In this document: piece after piece, positions 15,741 through 23,414 of the stretch
How the letters are laid out: each line of letters begins with the position of its first letter
How positions within the stretch are numbered: position 1 is the first letter of the stretch
DNA from: an uncultured Prevotella sp.
Lineage (GTDB): Bacteria; Bacteroidota; Bacteroidia; Bacteroidales; Bacteroidaceae
Length of the DNA stretch: 64,000 bases
Direction: 5' to 3'
Assembly (NCBI GenBank): GCA_905233825.1
Contig: CAJOFE010000002.1
Span: 1-64,000 of the forward strand
The notes under the pieces: generated by a model
Told to the model about the DNA's origin: nothing
What the model saw: only the letters and a program-made list of their open reading frames with translations
The model's database searches: none
Made by a program: the position numbers and the translations under genes

Positions 15741-16547
15741 ATGGAGCAAAAGACTGAAAAGAAAGTACTTACGCTGAAAACGCTCACCAAGAGCAGCGTA
15801 TGGGATGTACAGGAGAACGACATCTTCCGCCTTTGCGAAGGGGCAGAGAAAGATGTCGAAGTGAAAGAGAATCTGCGCCATTATGTCGATATCATCCGCT
15901 CGGCCTTCATGATTGAAGAGGTCAATTCAGAATCGAAACTGGAGAAGCAGAAATTCGAGAAGCAAGGTTACAAAGTCGGACAGGTGAAGCTCGACGAAAA
16001 CAAGAAGGTGATGTGGGCCATCAAGAAGCGCCCCATCAGCCGAGTGACCGACCTGACCTACGAAAATATCCGCCACATTCCTGCTGCCAAGCTCGTGGAA
16101 GTGCTCGACCGCAACTTCGGTGGCGGCTGGGACTCGCTGTCGCAGAGCATCAAGGATATCATTGAGAGCGGTTTTGATATTTCGACGACCACCTTACCCA
16201 ACGACCGTCTGCACAAGAAAGGCGGACTCTATGAGAAAAAGCTGGCCGACGGCTACGACGTGCTGGAAGTTTCCAAAGGCACTTGGGTGGAAGCCATCTT
16301 CGCCAAAGTGAAGCCTGAAGCCGAGAAGCCTCGCATGAAGTTCAGCTCCAGCAGCGAAGATGAAGAGAACGAGGACGAGGATGTTGAGATAGAGGACAAC
16401 TACAACAAGCCCGACGAGGACGACGTAGTGATTGAAGAACCCGGTGATGACGATATCAACGAGGAGAACTACTCTACGATGATGGACTTGGGCAGCAACG
16501 ACCCCGACGAAGAGGCCGAGGGGCTGGCTGACTATGAGGAAGAGTGA
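15741..16547 (+). CDS. Conserved hypothetical protein with acidic C-terminal tail
   Basis: This 268-residue cytoplasmic protein has no signal peptide or membrane segment. The first about 200 residues are mixed alpha/beta and highly charged. The last about 65 are strongly acidic (runs of Asp/Glu such as EDEENEDEDVEIED) and probably disordered. I recognise it only as a type conserved in Bacteroidales. Acidic tails of this sort are common in proteins that contact nucleic-acid-binding partners, but nothing here proves that. It has its own promoter and converges with maf, overlapping it by 16 nt. Confidence 0.65.
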   Translation: MEQKTEKKVLTLKTLTKSSVWDVQENDIFRLCEGAEKDVEVKENLRHYVDIIRSAFMIEEVNSESKLEKQKFEKQGYKVGQVKLDENKKVMWAIKKRPISRVTDLTYENIRHIPAAKLVEVLDRNFGGGWDSLSQSIKDIIESGFDISTTTLPNDRLHKKGGLYEKKLADGYDVLEVSKGTWVEAIFAKVKPEAEKPRMKFSSSSEDEENEDEDVEIEDNYNKPDEDDVVIEEPGDDDINEENYSTMMDLGSNDPDEEAEGLADYEEE

Positions 16548-17167
16548 ACCTCCTTTAAGGCACTATAGATGCGCTGCACAGGTAAGCCCATCACATTGAA
16601 GTAGCTGCCATGCAGGGCTGTTACGCCCACATAGCCTATCCACTCCTGAATGCCGTAGGCACCAGCCTTGTCGAAGGGCTTATAGTTAGCAATGTAATAA
16701 TCAATTTCTTCATCAGTAAGCTGCTTGAAGGTGACATCGGTAGTAACCGAGAAGCACTTTTGAGCAGTTCTTGTTGTCAGGCATACGCCCGTCGTCACCT
16801 GATGCGTCCTGTTGCTCAGCTTGAGCAGCATGCGGCGAGCATCGGCAGCATCGTGGGGTTTGCCCATCACCTCGTCGTCGGCAATGACTACGGTGTCGGC
16901 TGTGATAACCAGTTCGTCGGCAGCCATCAAGGGGAGATAGGCAGCAGCTTTCTCGCGGGCAATATACTCAGCTATCTCCGATACAGGCAGGCTGTCGGGA
17001 TAGCTCTCTTCAATGTCGGGCAGCACCTTGACTTCGAAGCTGATGCCCAAGCCAGCCAACAGCTCGCGCCTGCGTGGTGAATTGCTGGCCAGGATGATGT
17101 GCAAGCCCCCTAAGTTAGGGGGTTGGGGGGCTGAGCGCCCCACTTGTAAATTTCCTTCCTCTCCCAT
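16532..17167 (-). CDS. maf: Maf-family nucleotide pyrophosphatase
   Basis: This Maf/YhdE-type enzyme hydrolyses non-canonical or excess nucleoside triphosphates (dTTP/UTP type by motif) in the cytoplasm. Family marks are SNSPRRRELLAGLG, ITADTVVIAD, KPHDAADARRML and AGAYGIQEWIGYVG. The native protein would begin about at HIILASNSP. The preceding 21 codons, including the only ATG (17167), lie inside a 123-bp inverted-repeat element (17102-17224). Translation may start at that ATG, giving an extension with SAPQPPNLGG, or at TTG 17104 on the edge of the element. I list the ATG. Confidence 0.85.
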   Translation of the reverse strand: MGEEGNLQVGRSAPQPPNLGGLHIILASNSPRRRELLAGLGISFEVKVLPDIEESYPDSLPVSEIAEYIAREKAAAYLPLMAADELVITADTVVIADDEVMGKPHDAADARRMLLKLSNRTHQVTTGVCLTTRTAQKCFSVTTDVTFKQLTDEEIDYYIANYKPFDKAGAYGIQEWIGYVGVTALHGSYFNVMGLPVQRIYSALKEVHSSS

Positions 17168-17224
17168 ATATATTTATGAATTAACCCTTGTTCAAACCCC
17201 CATCCCCCTAACTTAGGGGGCTTG
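17102..17224. repeat. 123-bp MITE-like element with 21-bp perfect terminal inverted repeats
   Basis: The ends are perfect 21-bp inverted copies, each containing the palindrome CCCCCTAAGTTAGGGGG. The interior has GGGGGTTTGAACAAG-like sequence next to one end. A 124-bp relative with the same palindromes and a GGGTCTGAACAAGCG subterminal region lies at 44526-44649. The element sits 1 nt after the stop of the kdsC-like gene and covers the 5' end of maf. It has no coding capacity. Confidence 0.85.
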
Positions 17225-17225
17225 G

Positions 17226-17744
17226 TCACCACCCGAATGCTGTGGCATTCATCTGCCAAAGCCCCTGGGCACGCAGCGTCTGCTCGATGACATCGCGAGC
17301 ACACCCCTGTCCGCCCTTGCGGTCGCTGATGTAGATGCTGGCTTCCTTCACCTCGGGGCAGGCATCCTTGGGACATACGGGACAGCCTGCACGACGCATC
17401 ACCTCAAGGTCGGGCACATCGTCGCCCATATACATCACCTCTTCGTCTTTCAGCCCGTATTTCTGCAGGAACTCCTCATAGGTCTTGATCTTCACAGAGC
17501 AGCCGATGTAGATGTCGGTCAGCCCGAGACCCTCATAGCGCACGCGTACTGCCTCAACTTTGGCTCCTGTCATGACGACCATGCGAAGCCCCAGCTTCAC
17601 GGCCAACTGGAGGGCATAGCCGTCCTTGATGTTCACCGTGCGCATGGGCAGACCGTCGGGAGCCATAGGGATTGTCTCGCACGAGAGGACGCCATCGACA
17701 TCGAACACGATGGCCCGTATCTTCTTTAAATTGTAGTTAATCAT
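17226..17744 (-). CDS. kdsC: HAD-family phosphatase, KdsC-like (KDO 8-phosphate phosphatase)
   Basis: This 172-residue C0-type HAD phosphatase would remove phosphate from 3-deoxy-D-manno-octulosonate 8-phosphate in lipopolysaccharide core synthesis. The nucleophile motif is VFDVDGVLS (about residues 13-21), motif II is VMTGAK, and motif IV is [12 protein letters not shown]. The small size without a cap domain fits KdsC. kdsB is elsewhere in this window (35830), consistent with an LPS maker. It overlaps the DUF2520 gene by 8 nt. The specific substrate is inferred. Confidence 0.8.
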   Translation of the reverse strand: MINYNLKKIRAIVFDVDGVLSCETIPMAPDGLPMRTVNIKDGYALQLAVKLGLRMVVMTGAKVEAVRVRYEGLGLTDIYIGCSVKIKTYEEFLQKYGLKDEEVMYMGDDVPDLEVMRRAGCPVCPKDACPEVKEASIYISDRKGGQGCARDVIEQTLRAQGLWQMNATAFGW

Positions 17745-18507
17745 CAGCCTCTTTGTGTATGCTTTTACTCATCAGTTCATAAATCTGCTGCATCAGCGGC
17801 TCGTCGGCCATCAATGCCTTTTGGGCTTCCATCACCTGCTCGTCGTAGCGCACGGCAGGTCCCGTCTGCGCCTTGCGTGGATGCATCGCGTGCACCTTCG
17901 CAGCCGTCTCCTCAATCAAGGGCAGCATCACGTCGAAGGTCAGTCCGTGCTTCTCCAACAGGTGTGCCGAGAGCGTGAAGCAATGGTTGGCAAAGTTGTT
18001 GGCAAAGACGGCAGCCAGATGCAGATGCCGGCGATCGTCGCTCGAAAGCTCGGTCACATGGTCGCTCACGGCCGTTGCCACCATGTTGGCTATATGCAGC
18101 GCCAAGTAGTTGTTGGCCTCAATAAACACAGGTATGTGGGAGAAATCTACATCGCGCTCCTTCGAGAAGGTCTGCATGGGATAGATCACACCGTGATGGC
18201 GCACGTCGCCGAAGACCGACATCGGTACCGAGCCTGCCGTGTGGAACATGGGGCGTTGTTCGCGGTCTTTCACCAACTGGGGGATAATCGTTGGCAATGC
18301 CGAGTCCTTCACAGCCAGGATGTAGGCATCGGCATAGAGGGGAAGTGAAGCAATATCGTCGGTAGGTACGCCACCCACCATGCTGCACAGCGCCTGTGCG
18401 CTCTCCATCGTGCGGCTATACACCGCCTGGATGGTGTGTCCCTTCCTGTGCAATGCCTTCGCAAACTGCGTGGCTAAACGTCCTGCTCCTACAAATACAA
18501 TCTCCAT
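17737..18507 (-). CDS. Rossmann-fold/DUF2520 protein
   Basis: This 256-residue protein has an N-terminal NAD(P)-binding Rossmann domain ([18 protein letters not shown], first about 120 residues) and a C-terminal DUF2520 helical domain, a layout like pyrroline-5-carboxylate or ketopantoate reductases. The substrate is unknown. ATG 18507 is chosen over an upstream TTG. The tail overlaps the kdsC-like gene by 8 nt. The recurring pairing of DUF2520 and KdsC-like genes in an operon is noted but has no assigned meaning. Confidence 0.78.
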   Translation of the reverse strand: MEIVFVGAGRLATQFAKALHRKGHTIQAVYSRTMESAQALCSMVGGVPTDDIASLPLYADAYILAVKDSALPTIIPQLVKDREQRPMFHTAGSVPMSVFGDVRHHGVIYPMQTFSKERDVDFSHIPVFIEANNYLALHIANMVATAVSDHVTELSSDDRRHLHLAAVFANNFANHCFTLSAHLLEKHGLTFDVMLPLIEETAAKVHAMHPRKAQTGPAVRYDEQVMEAQKALMADEPLMQQIYELMSKSIHKEADD

Positions 18508-18518
18508 ACAATCCAACG

Positions 18519-18590
18519 TCTTAAAGTCTAAAGTCTATAGTCTTAAAATCTGTAGTCTAAAGTCTGTAGTCAATCTCTCTATAGTCAAAA
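18519..18590 (-). repeat. Tandem AAAGTCTATAGTC-type array
   Basis: On the minus strand this is imperfect repetition of a roughly 10-nt unit (GACTATAGA, GACTACAGA, GACTTTAGA). The stop codon TGA of the nitroreductase gene is part of the first unit. It fills the whole gap to the DUF2520 gene. A related array follows the HU-SPOR gene (42870-42910). Confidence 0.7.
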
Positions 18591-19112
18591 CTTGTCAATA
18601 TGCACGTTCTCCCACTTCAGCTTGTCCTCGTTCTGCGGCTTGCGCTCGTCGGCCTTATGTCCGAAGGCGATAATGCAGAGCACGTTCAGGTTCTCAGGAA
18701 TGTCGAGGATGCCGCGAATCACGGTGTCGGCCGTAGTGCCGTCGCTCAGTCCTCGCCCACGCATCTGCACCCAGCAGGAGCCCAGTCCCAGCTCCTCAGC
18801 CTGATACTGCATGCTGATGGCAGCTATCGAGCCGTCTTCCACCCAGCAGTCGTTCTGCATGGGGTCGCCTAACACGACTACGGCCATCGCAGCACCCTTG
18901 ATCAGCTGTCCGCCCATATCCTTGGCATCGCTCAGTTTCTCCAAGTCCATCTTGTCATCGACCACCACGAACTGCCAGGCTCGCTGTCCCTTGCTGGTAG
19001 GCGCCATCAGCGCGGCGCGCATAATCAGCTTCACGTCTTCTGCGTCAATCTCTTCTTCTGTAAACTTGCGGTGCGAGCGACGCAACTGCACCAAATCCTT
19101 AAAATCTGCCAT
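18585..19112 (-). CDS. Nitroreductase-family protein (FMN)
   Basis: This 175-residue FMN-dependent oxidoreductase of the nitroreductase family has RRSHRKFTEEEID at the N-terminus (phosphate/flavin contacts), APTSKGQRAWQFVVVDD and GLGSCWVQMRGRG. The physiological electron acceptor is unknown. ATG 19112 (MADFKDLVQLRRS) is chosen because upstream codons overlap the promoter at 19151-19182. The stop codon lies in a tandem repeat array, and the next genes downstream (DUF2520, kdsC-like, maf) are co-oriented. Confidence 0.85.
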   Translation of the reverse strand: MADFKDLVQLRRSHRKFTEEEIDAEDVKLIMRAALMAPTSKGQRAWQFVVVDDKMDLEKLSDAKDMGGQLIKGAAMAVVVLGDPMQNDCWVEDGSIAAISMQYQAEELGLGSCWVQMRGRGLSDGTTADTVIRGILDIPENLNVLCIIAFGHKADERKPQNEDKLKWENVHIDKF

Positions 19113-19150
19113 ATATTTTCTATCGTTTGTTATTATGCCCTCTAAGCCTG

Positions 19151-19182
19151 CAAAGTTACGAATTACCAAGCTAAGAACCAAA
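19151..19182 (-). promoter_or_regulatory. Promoter of the nitroreductase gene
   Basis: Minus strand: TTTG (19182-19179), 20-nt spacer, TAACTTTG (19158-19151). The start codon is about 39 nt downstream. Confidence 0.8.
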
Positions 19183-19676
19183 TTTTGCCACCATTAATTT
19201 GAGTTTTGCCGGTTTTTATTCGTCGGGCAGATGCCTCCTCATTCGTTTTTGCTACGTCCTAAAACGTTTTTGCCGCCTTCTCATTCCGTTTTTATGCGTA
19301 CTTCCCAGTACCGAGCTGCAGACTGCTTTTCACGTTGCAAAGTTACAACAAACTTTGCCTGGAACCAAATTTTCTGACCACAACGTCGCGTTAAAATTTG
19401 TAAAAACTTCATACTTCTTCCCTACCGTCTCAACCGCCTCAAACGTCTTTTTCATTTTTCTGAAAATGCACACATCTGATGGGCACAAACACCAAAGCCT
19501 CGCGAACATTATATATAATATATAATATAATTAATATCTATTAACTATTATAGCTCTCTGCGTATGTGTGTTTCGCAAAAAAGACGCTAAGACGTTTGAG
19601 ACGCTTGAGGCGCTTGAGACGCTCGTAAGACGCTAGGGACGTTTACAAATTTTAAGGGTACTTTCTCTTACAAATG
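19183..19676. other. Intergenic region rich in short repeats
   Basis: This gap of nearly 500 bases has no convincing gene. It contains GTTTTT-rich units such as CGTCCTAAAACGTTTTTG (about 19255-19275), a CCGTCTCAACCGCCTCAAAC stretch at 19425-19447, an almost pure A/T block (19508-19556), and an array of GACGCTTGAG-like units at 19583-19641. The first C/T stretch and the last array are inverted copies of each other. Confidence 0.6.
19583..19641 (+). repeat. Tandem GACGCTTGAG-like array
   Basis: Five to six imperfect roughly 10-nt units (GACGCTAA, GACGTTTGA, GACGCTTGAG, GCGCTTGA, GACGCTCGTAA, GACGCTAGG). The opposite-strand sequence appears at 19425-19447, so the two could pair in RNA or recombine. 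Confidence 0.65.
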
Positions 19677-19708
19677 TTTGGCAGTCTCGGAAAAAATAAT
19701 TAACTTTG
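19677..19708 (+). promoter_or_regulatory. Promoter of the FemAB/GNAT-like gene
   Basis: TTTG (19677-19680), 20-nt spacer, TAACTTTG (19701-19708). ATG is at 19735. Confidence 0.8.
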
Positions 19709-19734
19709 CACAAAGATAGTACGCTCGAAAACCC

Positions 19735-20751
19735 ATGTCAGGACATAGCACAAAAATCTACACCTCAGGCGACACGCTGCCTCTGGGACTGATGGAGGAG
19801 AACTACTTCCACAGCCCGCAGTTCTTCGCCCTATGCCAGCAGACGCCACGCCACCGCCCCTATATGGTAACGCTGGAAACGGAAGAAGGAGAGATAGTAG
19901 CCCAGATGCTGGCTGTGGTGCGCTATCGCACGTCGTGGTTCCCACCATACTACTACATGCATTGCCGCATCATGGGTGAAGGGGTGTACAGAGAAGAGGA
20001 AAGAGGAGAGCAGAAAGAGGAAAAAGATGAGAAAGGAGAAAGAGAAGAGGCATTTGGCCAAATGCTGCAAGCGCTGACATCCAAGCTGGGACCACGCATG
20101 CTGTATGTGGAGCTGAGCCACCTGAGCCAGAAGATGTTCGGCTACCGCCATCTGCGCGACAATCGCTACTTCCCCGTGCGCTGGATGAGCATCCACAACA
20201 GCCTGCACTCGCGCACACCCGAGGAGCGCATCAGCAGCACGCTGAAGAAGCGTATCGATATGGCCTACAATAGAGGCGTGGTGACCGACGAAGTGAGCAG
20301 CGAGGAGGACTTCAAGGAATTCATCAAGCTGCTGCGCCACCACAACTGGCTGAAGCCGAAACGCTATATTCCTGCCGACGAGTTCTTCCGCCAGCTGCAT
20401 GAGCAGCCCGACAACAGCCGACTGTTCGTCACACGCTACAAAGGCCGCATCGTGGGATGCTCAGCAGTCATCTACAGTCACCATCAGGCCTACCTCTGGT
20501 TCGCCGCCTATCGCCGCAAGACCTTCGTGATGGTTCACCCACGCGAGCTGACCATCTGGCATGCAATCAAAGACGCCCACAGTCGCGGCTACGAGCACAT
20601 CTTCTTCATGGACGTAGGTCTGCCCTTCCGGAAGAACAAGTTCCGCGATTTCATCCTCCGCTTCGGCGGCAAGCCCGTGAGCACCTACCGATGGTTCCGC
20701 TGCTCCATCAAGTGGGCGAACTCGCTGCTTTCCTGGATTTACCGCGACTGA
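19735..20751 (+). CDS. FemAB/GNAT-like acyltransferase family protein
   Basis: This 338-residue cytoplasmic protein resembles the FemAB-type double-GNAT proteins that attach amino acids to cell-wall precursors, or related GNAT enzymes. The C-terminal half has RLFVTRYKGRIVGCSAVIYS, then LWFAAYR and WHAIKDAHSRGYEHIFFMDVG, with the usual late FRDFILRFGGKPV segment. About residues 85-105 (REEERGEQKEEKDEKGEREE) are encoded by a pure A/G tract (19989-20050) and look like an expansion or insertion between two domains. The substrate is unknown. The TonB receptor starts 38 nt later. Confidence 0.7.
   Translation: MSGHSTKIYTSGDTLPLGLMEENYFHSPQFFALCQQTPRHRPYMVTLETEEGEIVAQMLAVVRYRTSWFPPYYYMHCRIMGEGVYREEERGEQKEEKDEKGEREEAFGQMLQALTSKLGPRMLYVELSHLSQKMFGYRHLRDNRYFPVRWMSIHNSLHSRTPEERISSTLKKRIDMAYNRGVVTDEVSSEEDFKEFIKLLRHHNWLKPKRYIPADEFFRQLHEQPDNSRLFVTRYKGRIVGCSAVIYSHHQAYLWFAAYRRKTFVMVHPRELTIWHAIKDAHSRGYEHIFFMDVGLPFRKNKFRDFILRFGGKPVSTYRWFRCSIKWANSLLSWIYRD
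19989..20050 (+). repeat. In-frame purine-only tract
   Basis: About 60 nearly pure A/G bases with GAGAAAGAGGA-like repetition encode a highly charged Glu/Lys/Arg run within the FemAB-like protein. Confidence 0.55.
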
Positions 20752-20789
20752 CACATAATAAATGAGCATTTTCAGCGTTATTTCTTTTG

Positions 20790-23246
20790 ATGAAACAAAG
20801 AAACGCGCGATTTATCATCATGCTCGTCATGCTCGTGACGGGACTTTCGGCTGTGGGACAGACGTTCACGCTGAAAGGACTGGTGACCGACGACGAGGGC
20901 AAGGCTCTGGAGCTGGCCACCGTGAGTTGCGTGGAGCAGGGCAAGGTGACGATGACCAACCTGAAGGGCGAATACAGCATGCAGTTGCATACGGCCGACT
21001 CGGTAGTGGTGCGTTTCTCGATGGTGGGCTACCGACAGCGCACCCGCACGCTCTACAAGCCGCAGGGCACCCAGACGCTGCGCATACTGCTAAGGGCCGA
21101 CCAGGAGATAGGCGAGGTAGTAGTTACCGAAAAGAAACGACAGACCGACCAGATGGAACAGCTCGACCTGACTGACCTGAGGGCATATTCCGTCTCGACA
21201 ACGGGCAACGCCATCGAAGAGCTTATCCAGCAACAGGCAGGCGTCTCAACACACAACGAGCTAAGCAGCCAATACAATGTGCGAGGCGGCTCGTTCGACG
21301 AGAACTCCGTATATATCAACAACGTAGAGGTCTATCGACCGTTGCTCATCCGCAGCGGCCAGCAGGAAGGCCTCAGCATCATCAACCCCGATATGGTGGA
21401 GCGCGTGGGCTTCAGTAGCGGCGGCTTCTCGGCGAAATACGGCGACAAGATGTCGAGCGCACTTGACATCACCTACCGTCGGCCTGAGCATTTTGAGGCC
21501 TCAGCTATGGGCAGCCTGTTAGGAGGCTCAGCCTATATAGGCATGGGCTCCCCCTCTAAAGGAGAAGGCGGGGGAAGAGGCTCTTTCTCCATGAGTCACG
21601 GCCTGCGCTACAAGACTAATCGCTATTTATTAGGCTCGTTGGAGACCAGCGGCGAATATCGCCCGAACCAACTGGACTATCAAACCTACATCACCTACTC
21701 GCCCAACCGTCGCTGGACGCTGGACTTTCTCGGCAATATCTCGGAGAACCACTATAACTTCAAGCCGAAAGACCGCGAGACCTCCTTTGGCACAATGGAG
21801 GACGTGAAGTCGTTCAAGGTGTATTTCGACGGTCAGGAGAAGGACATCTTCCGCACCCTGTTCGGGACGGCCTCGCTGACTCGCCACTTGGGCGATTCAA
21901 CCAGCGTGAAGCTGCTGTGGAGCGCTTTCCACACTAAGGAACAGGAACGCTACGACATTCAGGGACAGTATTGGCTCAGCGACACACAAAGCGCAGAGCA
22001 ACTGGGTGTGGGCACCTACGCCGAGCACGCCCGCAACTATCTGACAGCCAACGTACAAAGTCTGAAGCTGATGCTCAGCCGACGACTGCGTCAGCACGAC
22101 ATAGAGGCAGGTCTGACCTACAAGTGGGAACACATCAAGGAGCAGAGCCGCGAATACGAAATGCGCGACAGTAGCGGCTATAGTGTGCCACATACCGCCA
22201 GCAGGCTCGACCTCATCTATACCCTCAGCTCGCGTCAGGAGATGTCTTCACGTCGTGTGGAGGGATACATACAGGATGTATTCAAATGGAATACTTCCCC
22301 TTCGGATGAGGAGGAAAGCATGGGCACCTTCTTCACGCTGACCTACGGCGTACGCTTCGCTCATTGGAACTTCAACCGCGAAACGCTGCTGTCGCCTCGT
22401 GTGTCGCTGGCCATCGTACCTGCCAGCAATCCAGACATCACCTATCGCATAGCTACAGGCCTCTACTATCAGGCACCGTTCTATAAGGAACTGCGCGACA
22501 CAACTTTAACAGCAAGCGGTGTGACTGCCGTCACCCTGAACCACAACATCAAGAGTCAGCGTTCACTCCAGCTGCTGGCCGCTATGGACTATCGTTTCAA
22601 AATGAAGGAGCGCAAGTACAAGTTCACAGCTGAGGCATACTACAAGGCGTTGGCAAACCTCATCCCCTACAACGTGCAGAACGTGAAGGTGACCTACTAC
22701 GGCGAGAACCTGTGTAGCGGCTATGCTCTTGGCCTCGATATGAAACTTTACGGCGAGTTCGTACCCGGCACCGATTCGTGGATCAGCTTCTCGCTGATGC
22801 GCACCCAGCAGCACTTCACCACCCAGCACTCACCACTCACTACTGAAAACTTCCCCTTGCCCACCGACCAACGCTATGCCCTGAACCTGCACTTCACCGA
22901 CTACTTCCCAGGTACCGACCGCTGGAAGATGACTCTACAGCTGGCCTATGCCGACGGTTTGCCCTTCGGAGCTCCCCACCGAGGCATCGAAGCACAGAGC
23001 TTCCGTGCACCAGCCTACAAGCGCGCTGACATAGGCATGAGCTATCTGGCCTACGGCCATTCACCCTTCACCAATCATCACTCACTATTGAAGAAAATCT
23101 GGTTAGGAATAGACTGTCTGAACCTCTTCGGCATCAGCAATGTGAACAGCTATTACTGGGTGACCGATGTCACGAATCGCCAATGGGCTGTGCCTAACTA
23201 CCTAACCGGACGCCAGCTGAACGGCAAGGTCATCGTGGAGTTCTGA
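20790..23246 (+). CDS. TonB-dependent outer-membrane receptor
   Basis: This 818-residue receptor has a signal peptide (to about residue 24), a carboxypeptidase-like regulatory domain (TFTLKGLVTDDEGKALELAT, about 25-105), a plug domain (GVSTHNELSSQYNVRGGSFD and GFSAKYGDKMSSALDI) and a C-terminal beta barrel ending in a terminal strand GKVIVEF. It should bind and import a ligand with energy from TonB. No SusD partner is adjacent, so it is not a classical SusC pair. Three stretches are repeat-derived: 21549-21580 (PSKGEGGGRGS), 22814-22845 (TTQHSPLTTE) and 23059-23092 (HSPFTNHHSLL). ATG 20790 is preferred to the TTG just before it. Confidence 0.9.
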   Translation: MKQRNARFIIMLVMLVTGLSAVGQTFTLKGLVTDDEGKALELATVSCVEQGKVTMTNLKGEYSMQLHTADSVVVRFSMVGYRQRTRTLYKPQGTQTLRILLRADQEIGEVVVTEKKRQTDQMEQLDLTDLRAYSVSTTGNAIEELIQQQAGVSTHNELSSQYNVRGGSFDENSVYINNVEVYRPLLIRSGQQEGLSIINPDMVERVGFSSGGFSAKYGDKMSSALDITYRRPEHFEASAMGSLLGGSAYIGMGSPSKGEGGGRGSFSMSHGLRYKTNRYLLGSLETSGEYRPNQLDYQTYITYSPNRRWTLDFLGNISENHYNFKPKDRETSFGTMEDVKSFKVYFDGQEKDIFRTLFGTASLTRHLGDSTSVKLLWSAFHTKEQERYDIQGQYWLSDTQSAEQLGVGTYAEHARNYLTANVQSLKLMLSRRLRQHDIEAGLTYKWEHIKEQSREYEMRDSSGYSVPHTASRLDLIYTLSSRQEMSSRRVEGYIQDVFKWNTSPSDEEESMGTFFTLTYGVRFAHWNFNRETLLSPRVSLAIVPASNPDITYRIATGLYYQAPFYKELRDTTLTASGVTAVTLNHNIKSQRSLQLLAAMDYRFKMKERKYKFTAEAYYKALANLIPYNVQNVKVTYYGENLCSGYALGLDMKLYGEFVPGTDSWISFSLMRTQQHFTTQHSPLTTENFPLPTDQRYALNLHFTDYFPGTDRWKMTLQLAYADGLPFGAPHRGIEAQSFRAPAYKRADIGMSYLAYGHSPFTNHHSLLKKIWLGIDCLNLFGISNVNSYYWVTDVTNRQWAVPNYLTGRQLNGKVIVEF
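21549..21580 (+). repeat. Partial G/C-rich element in the TonB receptor gene
   Basis: CTCCCCCTCTAAAGGAGAAG followed by GCGGGGGAAGAGG has the palindrome plus G-rich tail layout seen in menE and menD. It is in frame (SPSKGEGGGRGS). Confidence 0.55.
22814..22845 (+). repeat. In-frame HSPLTT-type repeat in the TonB receptor gene (first)
   Basis: TTCACCACCCAGCACTCACC followed by ACTCACTACT encodes FTTQHSPLTT, in a predicted extracellular loop. Confidence 0.6.
23059..23092 (+). repeat. In-frame HSPLTT-type repeat in the TonB receptor gene (second)
   Basis: CATTCACCCTTCACCAATCA followed by TCACTCACTATTG encodes HSPFTNHHSLL near the C-terminal barrel strands. Confidence 0.6.
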
Positions 23247-23298
23247 TTTTTATTGGTAAAAAAACACTAATTTATTATTCCATATCGGAAAAAAGTAG

Positions 23299-23414
23299 TA
23301 CCTTTGCACCCCGAAAGAGCGCGAGGTTGCTCACACTCGGCCATTTAAGCGAGCTTAATGGCCCTCGTTTAACCGCAGTCTTGCACCCCGAATTTAAAAT
23401 CAAGGTATTACGAT
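23299..23414 (+). promoter_or_regulatory. Promoter and structured leader of the DASS transporter gene
   Basis: TACCTTTG (23299-23306) is followed by an unusually long leader of about 100 nt. It contains a strong hairpin GGCCATTTAAGC-GA-GCTTAATGGCC (about 23339-23363, one bulged T) between two copies of TTGCACCCCGAA (23303-23314 and 23382-23393). No known riboswitch was recognised. The leader may be regulatory or may be another short repeat. Confidence 0.4.
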
